A DNA stretch of 64,000 nucleotides from Rhinopithecus roxellana (taxonomy: Eukaryota; Chordata; Mammalia; Primates; Cercopithecidae), in contig NC_044550.1 of the NCBI RefSeq assembly GCF_007565055.1, positions 86,552,033 through 86,616,032 of the forward strand. Direction: 5' to 3'. The notes under the pieces are model-generated. The model worked only from the letters and a program-made list of their open reading frames with translations. It was not told the DNA's origin and searched no databases. Both the position numbers and the translations under genes were made by a program. Positions 46,672 through 57,131 of the stretch are shown here, one piece after another; positions within the stretch are counted from its first letter, which is position 1, and each line of letters starts with the position of its first letter.

Positions 46672-49200
46672 CTGGGTAAGATGGCCAAATAGGAGCAGCT
46701 CCAGTCTGCAGCTCCCAGTGAGACCAATGTAGAAGGTGGGTGATTTTTCTAACTGAGGTACCCGGTTCATTTCATTTGAACTGGCTACACAGTGGGTGCA
46801 GCCCACGGAGGGCAAGCAGAAGCAGGGTAGACCATCGCCTCACCCAGGAAGCACAAGGAGTTAGAGAACTCCCTTCCCTAGCAAAGGGAAGCCATGAGAA
46901 ACTGTGCTGTGAGGGATGGTGCTATCTGGCCCAGATACTATGCTTTTCCCATGGTCTTCACAATCCACAGACCAGGATATTCCCTCAGGTGCCTACACCA
47001 CCAGGGCCCTTGGTTTCAAGCACAAAACTGGGTGGCCATTCAGGCAGACACCAAGCTAGCTTCAGGAGTTTTTATCCATACCCCAGTGACACCTGGAATG
47101 TCAGCAAGACAGAACCGTTTACGCCCCTGGAAAGAGGATTGAAGCCAGGGAGCCAAGTAGTCTTGCTCAGCAGATCCTACCCCCACAGAGCCCAACAAGC
47201 TAAGATCCACTGGCTTGAAATTCTCGCTGTCAGCACGGTAGGCTGGAGTTGACCTGGGACACTAGAGCTTGGTGGGGGGAGGGACATCTGCCATTACCGA
47301 GACTTGAGTAGGCAGTTTTCCCCTCACAGTGTAAACAAAGCTGCCCAGAAATTCAGACTGGGCAGAGGCCACCACAGCACCACAAAGCCACTGTAGCGAG
47401 ACTGCCTCTCTAGATTCCTCCTCTCTGGGCAGGGCATCTCTGAAAGAAAGACAGCAGCCCCATTCAGGGACTTAAAGATAAAACTCCCATCTCCCTGGGA
47501 CAGAGCACACGGGGGAAGGGATGGCTGTGGGCACAGTTTCAGCAGACTTAAACGTCCTTGCCTGCCAGCTCTGAAAAGAGCAGTGGATTTCCCAGCACAG
47601 CACTCGAGCTCTGCTAAGAGACAGACTGCCTCCTCAAGTGAGTTCCTGACCCTCCATGCCTCCTGACTAGGAGACACCTCCCAGTAGGGGTCAACAGACA
47701 ACTCATACAGGAGAACTCTGGCTGGCATCTGGTGGGTGCCCCTCTGGGACAAAGCTTCCAGAGGAAGGAGCAAGCAGCAATCTTAGCTGTTCTGCAGCCT
47801 CTGCTGGTGATACTCAGGCAAACAGGTTCTGGAGTAGACCTCCAGCAAACTCCAGCAGATCTGCAGAAGAGGGGCCTGTTAGAAGGAAAACTAACAAACA
47901 GAAAGGAATAGCAACAACATCAACAAAAACGACAACCACACAAAAACCCCGTCTGAAGGTCACCAACAGCAAAGACCAAAGGTAGATAAATCCATGAAGA
48001 TGAGGAAACCAGTGCAAAAAGGCTAAGAATTCCAAAAACCAGAACACCTCTTCTCCTCCAAAGGATCACAACTCCTCCCCAGCAAGGGAAAACTGGACAG
48101 AGAATGAGTTTAACAAATTGACAAAAGTAGGCTTCAGAAGGCGGGTAATAATAAATGCCTCGGAGCTAAAGGAGCATGTTCTAACCCAATGCAAGGGAGC
48201 TAAGAACCTTGATAAAAGGTTACAGGAATTGCTAACTTGAATAACCAGTTTAGAGAAGAACATAAATGACCTGATGGAACTGAAAAACACAGCATAAGAA
48301 CTTCGTGAAGCATTCACAAGTATCAATAGCCGAATTAATCAAGCAGAAGGATATCAGAGATTGAAAATCAACTTAATGAAATAAAGCATGAAGACAAGAT
48401 TAGAGAGGAATGAAAAGGAATGAACAAAGCTTCCAAGAAATATGGGACTATGTGAAAAGACCAAAACTACATTTGTTTGGTGTACCTGAAAGTTACAGGA
48501 AGAATGGAACTAAGTTGGGAAACACTCTTCAGGATATTATCCAGGAGAACCTCCCCAACCTAGCAAGACAGGCCAACATTCAAATTCAGGAAATACAGAG
48601 AATACAACAATGATACTCCTCGAGAAGAGCAACCCAAAGACACATAATCATTAGATTCACCAAGGTTGAAATAAAGGAATAAAAATAAACGTTAAGGGCA
48701 GGCAGAGAAAAAGGTCGAATTATCCACAAAGGGGAGCTCATCAGACTAAGAGCGGATCTCTCTGCAGAAACCCTACAAGCCAGAAGAGAGTGGGGGCCAA
48801 TATTTAACATTTGTAAATAAAAGAGTTTTCAAACCAGAATTTCATGTCCAGCCAAAGTAAGCTTCATAAGTGAAGGAGAAATAAAATCCGTTACAGACAA
48901 GCAAATGTTGAGGGATTTTGTCACCACCAGGCCTGCCTTACAAGAGCTCCTGAAGGAAGCACTAAATATGGAAAGGAAAAACTGCTATGAGCCACTGCAA
49001 ACACATATCAAAATGTAAAGACCATCAACATTGCCTCTCAGGGTGGTGGGGGGGAAGAGGAGGGATAGCATTAGGGGAAATGCCTAATGTAGATGAGGGA
49101 TAGATGGGTGCAGCAAACCACTATGGCACATGTATACATATGTAACAAACCTGCACATTCTGCACGTTTTCCAGAACTTAAAGTATAATAATTTTTAAAA
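46672..49200 (+). mobile_element. L1 (L1PA/PB-age) lacking nearly all of ORF2
   Basis: Begins with an L1 5' end (gtaagatggccaaataggag, ctccagtctgcagctcccag), 5'UTR to about 48000, degenerate ORF1 about 48000-49015 (the RRM piece is still open at 48410-48613: KRNEQSFQEIWDYVKRPKL). At 49015-49035 the text jumps from the inter-ORF spacer (aaatgtaaagaccatca) straight to the 3'UTR (ggtggtggggggg...gggatagcattagg) and ends at acttaaagtataataatttt. ORF2 (about 3.8 kb) is absent. It is more diverged than the young L1. The 5'UTR shows frames on both strands (46740-47252, 47324-47773) that are artefacts. Confidence 0.88.
48000..49015 (+). pseudogene. L1 ORF1 pseudogene
   Basis: The ORF1 region of the ORF2-less L1. 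The start region reads ATG-AGG-AAA-CCA..., followed quickly by stops. The coiled-coil, RRM (48410-48613) and C-terminal (catgtccagccaaagtaagc) segments are recognisable across several frames. No function expected. Confidence 0.8.
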
Positions 49201-49413
49201 ATGTGAATTATTATGAGTAAATGCTGAAGTAAAATTAAATAACGAATATTAGGACTTTAAAGAAAGTGTTTGGTCAGAGCTGATCAACATGAAGAGCAGG
49301 AAGAAATACCAATTAATAGAAATGTATAAAATAAAATCAATGTAATAAAGAGAAAATCAGCAAAACTAAAAGTTGGTTTTTAAAAGAAGAAGAAAATAAA
49401 GTTGCAAGTACTT
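49201..49413 (+). repeat. Short old L1 ORF2-like remnant between two L1s
   Basis: The piece aaatcagcaaaactaaaagttggtttttaaaag (49350-49385, read in two parts) resembles L1 ORF2 just before the fingers domain, on the + strand. The remainder is unassigned. Confidence 0.4.
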
Positions 49414-50475
49414 CAGCTTTTTGCTGTGCTGCTGGATTCGGTTTGCCAGTATTTTATTGAAGATTTTTGCATGGATGGTTCATCAGGGATATTGGTCTAA
49501 AATTCTTTTTTGGTTGTTGTTGTTGTGTCTCTGCCAGGCTTTGGTATCAGGATGATGCTGGCCTCATAAAATGAGTTAGGGAGGATTCCCTCTTTTTCTA
49601 TTGATTGGAATTGTTTCAGAAGGAATGCTACCAACTCTTCTTTGTACCTCTGGTAGAATTTGGCAGTGAATCCATCTGGTCTTGGATTGTTTTTGGTTGG
49701 TAGGCTATTAATTATTGCCTCAATTTCAGAGCCTGTTATTGGTCTATCCAGGGATTCAGCTTCTTCCTGGTTTAGTCTTGGGAGAGTTTATTTTATCCAG
49801 AAATTTATCCATTTCTTCTAGATTTTCTAGTTTATTTGCATAGAGGTGTTTATAGTATTCTCTGATGGTAGTTTGTATTTCTATGGGATCAGTGGTGATA
49901 TCCCCATTATCATTTTTTATTGCATCTATTTGATTCTTCTCTCTTTTCTTCTATATTAGTCTTGCTAGTGGTCTATCAATTTTGTTGATCTTCTCAAAAA
50001 ACCAACTCCTGGATTCACTGATTTTTTTTTAAGGGTTTTTTGTGTCTCTATCTCCTTCAGTTCGGCTCTGATCTTAGTTATTTCTTGCCTTCTACTAGCT
50101 TTTGAATGTGTTTGCTCTTGCTTCTCTAGTTCTTTTCATTGTGATGTGAGGGTGTCAATTTCAGATCTTTCCTGCTTTCTCTTGTGGGCATTTAGTGCTA
50201 TAAATTTCCCTCTACACACTGCTTCAAATGTGTCTCAGAGATTCTGGTATGTTGTATCTTTGTTCTCATTGGTTTCAAAAAACATCTTTCTTTCTGCCTT
50301 CATTTCGTTATGTACCCAGTAGTCATTCAGGAGCAGGTTGTTCAGTTACCATGTAGTTGAGCGATTTTGATTGAGTTTCTTAATCCTGAGTTCTAGTTTG
50401 ATTGCCCTGTGGTCTGAGAGACAGTTTGTTATAATTTCTGTTCTTTTACATTTGCTGAGGAGTGCTTTACTTCAA
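49414..50475 (-). mobile_element. L1 ORF2 segment, sense on minus strand (3' part of a twin-primed L1)
   Basis: Reverse complement of L1 ORF2 from the late endonuclease region (ORF2 residue about 210, gaagtaaagcactcct) to the RT region just after actggcaaac (about residue 555). Many stops. It ends abruptly at 49414 without 3'UTR or poly(A). Read on the minus strand, it continues where the inverted segment 50476-52446 stops. Confidence 0.85.
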
Positions 50476-52446
50476 CTATGGGTGCCCCTCTGAGGCACAG
50501 CTTCCAGAGGAAGGATGAGGCAGCAACATTTGCCCTTCTGCAATATTTGCTGTAGTGCAGCCTCCACTGGTGATACCCCAGCAAACAGAGTCTGGAGTGG
50601 ACTCCAACAAACTCCAACAGACCTGCAGCTGAGGGTCCTGACTATTAGAAGGAAAACTAAAAAGAAGAAAGGACATCCACACCAAAACCCCATCTGTATG
50701 TCACCATCATCAAAGACTATAGGTAGATAAAACCACAAAGATAGGGAGAAACCAGAGCAGAAAAGCTGAAAATTCTAAAAATCAGAGTGCCTCTTCTCCT
50801 CCAGAGGAAAATAGCTCCTTGTCAGCAATGGAACAAAGCTGGACAGGGAATGACTTTGATGAGTTGAGAGAAGAAGGCTTCAGATGATTATGATCGGTAT
50901 TAACAAACTCCTCTGGGCTAAAGGAGGATGTTTGAACCCATAGCAAAGAAGCTAAAAACCTTGAAAAAAGATTAGACAAATGGCTAACTTGAATAAACAG
51001 TGTAGAGAAGACCTTAAATGACCTGCTGGAGCTGAAAACCATGACATGAGAACTACATGGTGCATGCACAAGCTTCAGTGGTCAATTCGATCAAGTAGAA
51101 GAAAGGGTATCAGTGACTGAAGATCAAATGAATGAAATGAAGCAAGAAGAGAAGTTTAGAGAAAAAAAGAGTAAAAAGAAATGAACAAATCCTCCAAGAA
51201 ATATGGGACTATGTGAAAAGATGAAATCTACGTCTGATTGGTGTACCTGAAAATGATGGGGAGAATGGAACCAAGTTGGAAAACACTCTTCAGGATATCA
51301 TCCAGGAGAACTTCCCCAACCCAGTAAGGCAGGCCAACATTCAAATTCAGGAAATATAGAGAACACCACAAAGATACTCCTCGAGAAGAGCAATTTCAAG
51401 ACACATAATTGTCAGATTCAACAAAGTTGAAATGAAGGAAAAAATGTTAAGTGCAACCAGAGAGAAAGGTCGGGTTACCCACAAAGGGAAGCCCATCAGA
51501 CTAACAGCGAATCTCTCGGCAGAAACACTACAAGCCAGAAGAGAGTGGGGGCCAATATTCAACATTCTTAAAGAAAAGAATTTTCAACCCAGAATTTCAT
51601 ATCCAGCCAAACTAAGCTTCATAAGTGAAGGAGAAATAAAATCCTTTATAGACAAGCAAATGCTGAGAGATTTTGTCACCACCAGGCCTGCTTTACAAGA
51701 GCTCCTGAAGGAAGCACTAAACATGGAAAGGAACAACCAGTACCAGCCACTGCAAAAACATGCCAAATTGTAAAGACCATTGATGCTGGGAAGAAACTGC
51801 ATCAACTAATGAGCAAAATAACTAGTTAATATCATAATGACAGGATCAAATACAAATATAATGATATTCACCTTAAATGTAAATGGACTAAATGCTCCAA
51901 TTAAAAGACATGGACTGGCAAATTGGATAAAGAGTCAAGACTCATCAGGGTGCTGTATTCAGGAGACCCATCTCATGTGCAGAGATACATATAGGCTCAA
52001 AATAAGGGGATGGAGGAAGATCTACCAAGCAAATGGAAAGCAAAAAAGCAGGGGTTACAATGCTAGCCACTGCTAAAACAGACTTTAAACCAACAAAGAT
52101 CAAAAGAGACAAAGAAGGCCATTACATAATGGTCAAGGGATCAACGCAACAAGAAGAGCTAACTATCTTAAATATATATGTACCCAATACAGGAGCACCC
52201 AGATTCATAAAGCAAGTTCTTAGAGACCTACAAAGAGACTTAGTCAATCACACAATAATAGTGGGAGACTTTAACACCCCACTGTCAACATTAGACAGAT
52301 CAACAAGAAAGAAAGTTAACAAGGATATCCAGGAATTGAACTCAGCTCTGCACCAAGCAGACCTGATAGACATCTACAGAACTCTCTACCCCAAATCAAC
52401 AGAATACACATTCTTCTCAGCACCACATCACACTTATTCCAAAAAA
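50476..52446 (+). mobile_element. L1 5'UTR-ORF1-endonuclease segment (inverted 5' part of the same L1)
   Basis: Starts inside the L1 5'UTR (ggtgcccctctgaggcacag). The rest of the 5'UTR runs to about 50740, ORF1 spans 50740-51773 and ORF2 spans 51837-52446. It breaks at cacttattccaaaa (ORF2 residue about 203). The ORF1 C-terminal half is open (51432-51773) and keeps the ordinary ...KHAKL end. ORF2 has a frameshift near 52045-52060: frames 51837-52076 (NVNGLNAPIK, CCIQETHL) and 52033-52452 (GDFNTPLSTL). It is moderately diverged from the young L1. Confidence 0.88.
51432..51773 (+). pseudogene. L1 ORF1, C-terminal half
   Basis: 114 open codons from an internal Met, covering the RRM end and C-terminal domain: REKGRVTHKGKPIRL, ARREWGPIF, SYPAKLSF, ending RNNQYQPLQKHAKL. 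Useful as an internal reference: it shows the standard ORF1 terminus that the young copy at 29602-30675 has lost. The upstream N-terminal half is frameshifted. Confidence 0.85.
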
Positions 52447-52904
52447 GGATAAGTTTTTTGTTATTGTTTTTATTTCTAGGAGAGTTCTAGGCCACCAGAG
52501 GTAGGTATGAACCATGAAAGCAAACTCTGAATGACTTTAAACCCCCATGTGATATAGCTTTCTTATATTTTCTGAATTCAATTATTTACACTTTCATGCC
52601 AGTTTGGCCAGGTTTTAAAAATTATTTTTTCATATTTAAGCAGCATTATTAGGTATTCTGTACTCAGAAGTCTTTCTTTGCAGAGTTGTTCATCATATTC
52701 TCAGAAAAAGATACAATGAAACAAAAACACACTGATGATTTTTTTCAGGTGTATTTTTTATTAAAAATGAAACAGCTTATTTGAGCTCCTTAGAGCCAGA
52801 GGAAAATACTTAATCTAATTGGGTAAATTTCCTCATTAAATAGAAAAAAATGTGATAACTGGTACAACACTTTTACAAAATAAAATGCCAGTACCTTAAT
52901 TAAT
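52447..52904. other. Intergenic DNA, no gene seen
   Basis: AT-rich, beginning at the L1 break. Nothing recognisable. Confidence 0.5.
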
Positions 52905-53060
52905 CCAGCAAAATATAGTAAGCCCTTTTTATGTGCTATACATTATTCTACTTCTAAAGGATTTAGTATGAACAAATTAGCCAACACTAACTGCCTTTAT
53001 GGAGATTATATTCTATCAGGAGGAGGCAAACAATACCAGATAAGTAAAACAGGCAGTATA
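52905..53060 (-). repeat. L2 LINE fragment, antisense
   Basis: The + strand reads ccctttttatgtgctataca, ttattctacttctaaaggat, atggagattatattctatca and acaataccagataag, in antisense L2 order. Similar low-level sequence may continue to about 53280. Confidence 0.55.
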
Positions 53061-54972
53061 TCTTGCTATCTTAAATGCTAGAAATCAAAGAAAGAGAAGT
53101 AGGTAGGTCTGGAGGATGTGGCTATGCCTATGACAGAGTAGTCAGGGATGGCCTTACATTTTTTGGAGAGGCCTTTGGGCAAAGCATGAAAATAGTGATG
53201 GATTGACGCCTGTAATCTCCAAAGAAAAACTTTCCAGGCAGAGAGAACATGTACACAGTTCCTGAGTTTGACATGTTAGGTTGGAAATGTCTATTAAAAA
53301 TTAAAAATCCAGGTGGAACTGTTAATTAAGAAGTTGAACATGAGCTGGAGTTTTGGAGAATAACCAGTCTGGAGAAAAAAGTGTGGAATCATCAATTAAT
53401 GGTACTTAAAGTCATGATCTAGATAAAATTACCAAGACAATGTTGTTTAGTCAGAGAAGAAATTAAAAACTTGATATCTGGGCCTACTGTAAGCCTAAGG
53501 CTCCCAGTAGGGATTTAAAAATTGTTTGCATATAGAAAGTGGTCTGGTTAAACAGTAGTGCTCTTCAAAGTGAGATTTTGAAAATATTCAAAGTTATCTA
53601 GACCATAATTATTGGAGAATGTATGTATTATGATGGAGGGCAAAATCATGGGAGGAAAAGAGCTCAAGGAATAGAAAAGTGAATGGATTAAAAGATGATA
53701 TCTATCCAAGATAAATATCACCAAAAACTATGAAAAGATTAGTGTTAGAGAAATTGACAAGTATCAGGGTCTACATGTCTTTAAAGGTATGCAAGCATGG
53801 ATACAAATCAATAGATTACTATAAGAAGGAGAGGATATAGTTTGATGACATGAGATTCAAAGCTGAGCATGCTAGGGAAGAGGAAGGGAGAATGGTTTAG
53901 AAACAGCAATGAGGAGCAAGGAGGAAACCACCCCACCACCAGTCCCAGAGGTATGAGGCATGGGAGGAAAAAAACCCAGCACCACTTGAAAGGGTGGCAG
54001 GGGAAGAAATGTCTTCAGGGCACAGATTTCAGTTAAGTGAGGAAGGGGAAGGAAACACTCAGATGAGATTAAGGATTCAGAGTTTTTGCTATGAGTTCAG
54101 GGAGCACAATGGATGAATTTCAGGAGTGGGATGGTTGAGGGGTGACATCAGAAAAGAAGATATACAAAATTACATAGAGTTGGGTTTTAGTGATCGCAGG
54201 TAGCCTGGAAGTCCTAGGTGTCTTGTGGAGACTGAGGTAGACAGAGCTTAAATACATAATGAGATCCATCTTAAGAGTCTGAAGGCTGTCAACTTGGCAA
54301 GTAGAGAGAAATAAAGAATCTTGCCAGGAGCTGACTTTAGGGGATCCCTCTTCTCTCCTGCCAATGACTATGTAGATTTGTTTTTAATATCTGAGAAGCA
54401 GCCATCCAGAAAGAGGAAATTTTCTAACTTTTTATCTCTTTCTTTGAGGGCTGTTTCATTCTTTCCTTGAGGATTATAGATGATGAAACTAAGCCCAGAG
54501 GTTTGAAGAGATTTGCACCAGGCCACACAGAGAGTTGGTTATTATGTAGAGCACTATTAGCTTTTTTTCTTTTGAAAAAGTCTCTTAAAGTATTTCTCTT
54601 AACACAAGAGTTTCTGCCATGGGTCTATTTCCTTACAAAAGCTTTAAAATGATCAGTAAAGTGAACACTTGAGGAGTATCAATTTAAGAGTGGCCTACCA
54701 AATGTATCAAAATAGAAGAGCAAAAGGCAGAGTCAAGGTCTCTAGCAGGATAACATTGACAATAGCAAAAATAACAGAGTCCAGAAAGGGCTATAGTTAT
54801 TGTATTTACACAAAACCATAAACCTCACTTCCATTTCCTGAGTTCACAATGTGATAGCGAAAGTCCGCCAATGTTGTGATGGGGTGTGTCTTGTGATTAT
54901 AGTAATATGTCCTTTAGGACAGGATCAAAGCTAAGTAATCAAACACCATGTTTTTGAGTATGTTATGCTCAA
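53061..54972. other. Intergenic DNA; possible ancient repeat at 53100-53290 and MIR scrap at 54470-54545
   Basis: No gene. At 53230-53290 cttccaggcagagagaacat recalls ancient LINE sequence. At 54470-54545 tagatgatgaaactaagccc...caggccacacag resembles a MIR core. Both are weak. Confidence 0.4.
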
Positions 54973-55222
54973 ATGTAGGAAGTTGTGACTAATTATGGTA
55001 GCTCAATTTTATTAAGCACCAGGAAGTACATTATGCACTTGACAAGCATCATGTAAACACTTTGAGATTGGATTGGTATTATCCAATGTAGGATAGGAAT
55101 GTAGGAAGTTGTGACTAATTATGGTAGCTCAATTTTATTAAGCACCAGGAAGTACATTATGCACTTGACAAGCATCATGTAAACACTTTGAGATTGGAAT
55201 TGGTATTATCCCCCCATTATCC
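54973..55222. repeat. 126-bp tandem duplication, two near-identical copies
   Basis: Unit 1 at 54973-55098 and unit 2 at 55099-55222 or so, both starting atgtaggaagttgtgactaa and ending ttggtattatcc. By eye they differ by one inserted A (gattgg versus gaattgg), and unit 1 has a short unique end (aatgtaggatagga) at the junction. The two copies share the MIR 5' half. Confidence 0.9.
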
Positions 55223-55357
55223 AATGAAGAAATTGAGTCACAGTGCAATTAAGTAACTTGGATAAGATTTGAAGCTAGAAACTGGTAAAGCCAGAATTTT
55301 AACCTCATTAGAGTAACTCCAGTGCTTTCACTATTAATTGCTATACCATACTGCTTT
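55115..55357 (+). repeat. MIR SINE (5' part duplicated upstream)
   Basis: tattaagcaccaggaagtac, gtaaacactttgagattgga, attatccaatgaagaaattg, taagtaacttggataagatt and agccagaattttaacctcat follow the MIR consensus order. The first about 110 bases also occur at 54989-55087 because of the tandem duplication. Confidence 0.8.
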
Positions 55358-55492
55358 AAAAGGCAAGGCTTCAAAATGAAATAGATAGATGATTTTTTTA
55401 ATCAAATGGATAGAAATCATAACTTGCCTTATATCTTATGTTCTAATTTCCTTTTCTTTTTCCTTTAATAAGAATAATTATTTATTCTAAAG

Positions 55493-55500
55493 AAGAATTG
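55493..55500 (+). repeat. Target-site duplication of the L1M, left copy
   Basis: aagaattg just before the L1M 5' start; the same eight bases follow its poly(A) at 58678-58685. Confidence 0.7.
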
Positions 55501-55980
55501 AGGACCTCCAGTTCCAAAATGGCAGCATAGAAGCAAGCTAGCATAACCTCCTAGAAAACCATAAGCAAATATACAGTGCCAAGATTATTACGAGAAATAT
55601 ACCAAAATTCAAATACAAAAGTTATGAATACAAGTCAGTTACTGGGGTCACAAAGAAGTGAAAAAACTTCATGTAGGCAGTAAGAGAATTGGCACATCCA
55701 TAATGCCTCACCCCACATTCTGCCTGGCACCAAGTGTGCAAAAAATACTCCCCAAAATCACTGTTTTGACTGGAAAAGTGAGATCAAAGTGAACAAACAG
55801 CTTACTCACCATCTTGGGCTCTCTGACCGGAGATCTGTCCCTCCTCTGGCCCATAGGAAGCATTATTAGTGCCTGAAAGAAGAAATATCCCTGAGGACAG
55901 GTAGAGACAAAGTAGAGATGCAGGACTACCATCTCCAGCTCGGGAAACTGCTCTATAACTTGGCCAAAGGCCAAATAAGA

Positions 55981-56300
55981 GTGACTTTTCGGCCGGACGC
56001 GGTGGCTCAAGCCTGTAATCCCAGCACTTTGGGAGGCCGAGACGGGCGGATCACGAGGTCAGGAGATCGAGACCATCCTGGCTAACATGGTGAAACCCCG
56101 TCTCTACTAAAAATACAAAAAACTAGCCGGGCGAGGTGGCGGGCGCCTGTAGTCCCAGCTACTCGGGAGGCTGAGGCAGGAGAATGGCGTGAACCCGGGA
56201 GGCAGAGCTTGCAGTGAGCCGAGATTGCGCCACTGCACTCCAGTCTGGGCGACAGAGCGAGACTCCGCCTAAAAAAAAAAAAAAAAAAAAGTGACTTTTC
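55981..56300 (+). mobile_element. AluY (AluYR-type) with perfect target-site duplication
   Basis: A full-length Alu at 55991-56290 inside the L1M 5'UTR, between gtgacttttc at 55981-55990 and 56291-56300 (11 bases with the preceding a). It has an A tail of about 20 and the same CAAGCC, GAGACGGG and CTAGCCGGGCGAGG variants as the copy at 9168. The minus-strand frame 56082-56423 is an Alu artefact. Confidence 0.94.
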
Positions 56301-56852
56301 AGCAGCACCACACTCTAGGAGGTATGTTTCACAAGTCCCATGGGCACAAACCTTTGCCAGCCTATCCCACTGCTGAGATATCCCCATTGGGACTTCCTGC
56401 ACTTGGGAAGGGCAGCACTCCAAACACTTGCTAGAGCTGAGACAAATCTGGACTTAAGTGCTATCTAGAACTGAAAAGGAGGCAGTTGCCTGGCAGTAAA
56501 GAACCTATAACAAATATATCCAATAAAAAACAAGAAGCAAGACAGAGAAGACAAAAATAAATAAAATAATAATAAATAAGACCAAATTAATCTTACAATG
56601 AGAAGACATAGACATACATCCACAAGTAACAACCACAAACAGGGAACCATGATTTCCCCAAGCAGACAAAGCAAAGATCTAGCAACTGACCCTAATGAAA
56701 TAACAATTGGTGAGCTCTTCAACAAATAACCAAAAACAGTAGTTTTAAAGAAACTTCATGATCTCCCGGATAACACAAGAAAACAATCCAGAAACTTATT
56801 AGAGAAATTTAACAAAGAGATTGAAATAATTTTTAAAAATTAAACAGAAATC

Positions 56853-57131
56853 TTGAAACTGAAAAATATATTTGCTGAACTGAAAAATTCATTAGAAGCT
56901 CTCAACAGAAAGGATCAAGAAGAGCAAAGAATCAGTGAACTCAAATATAGACTATTTGAAAATATATGGAGAAGAAAAAGGAATGAAAAGCAAGAAAGAT
57001 CACTTAAAAGACATAGAAAATTACCTCAAAAAACCAAATCTAAGAATTATTGGTGTTTAAGAGGGAGGTCAACAAGAGCAAAGGGTAGAAAGTTTATTCA
57101 AAGAAATAACAAAAAACTTTCTAAAACTTGA
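56853..57131 (+). pseudogene. L1M ORF1 fragment
   Basis: 93 codons of ancient ORF1: a heptad-rich coiled coil (ELKNSLEALNRKDQEEQRISELKY-type, shown here only in part) that goes out of frame at about residue 45. The RNA-binding half lies downstream in other frames. No function expected. Confidence 0.7.

Noticed and set aside
46740..47252. A 170-codon plus frame and a 149-codon minus frame (47324-47773)
   Set aside because: Both fall in the 5'UTR of an L1, where low stop frequency makes chance frames on both strands.
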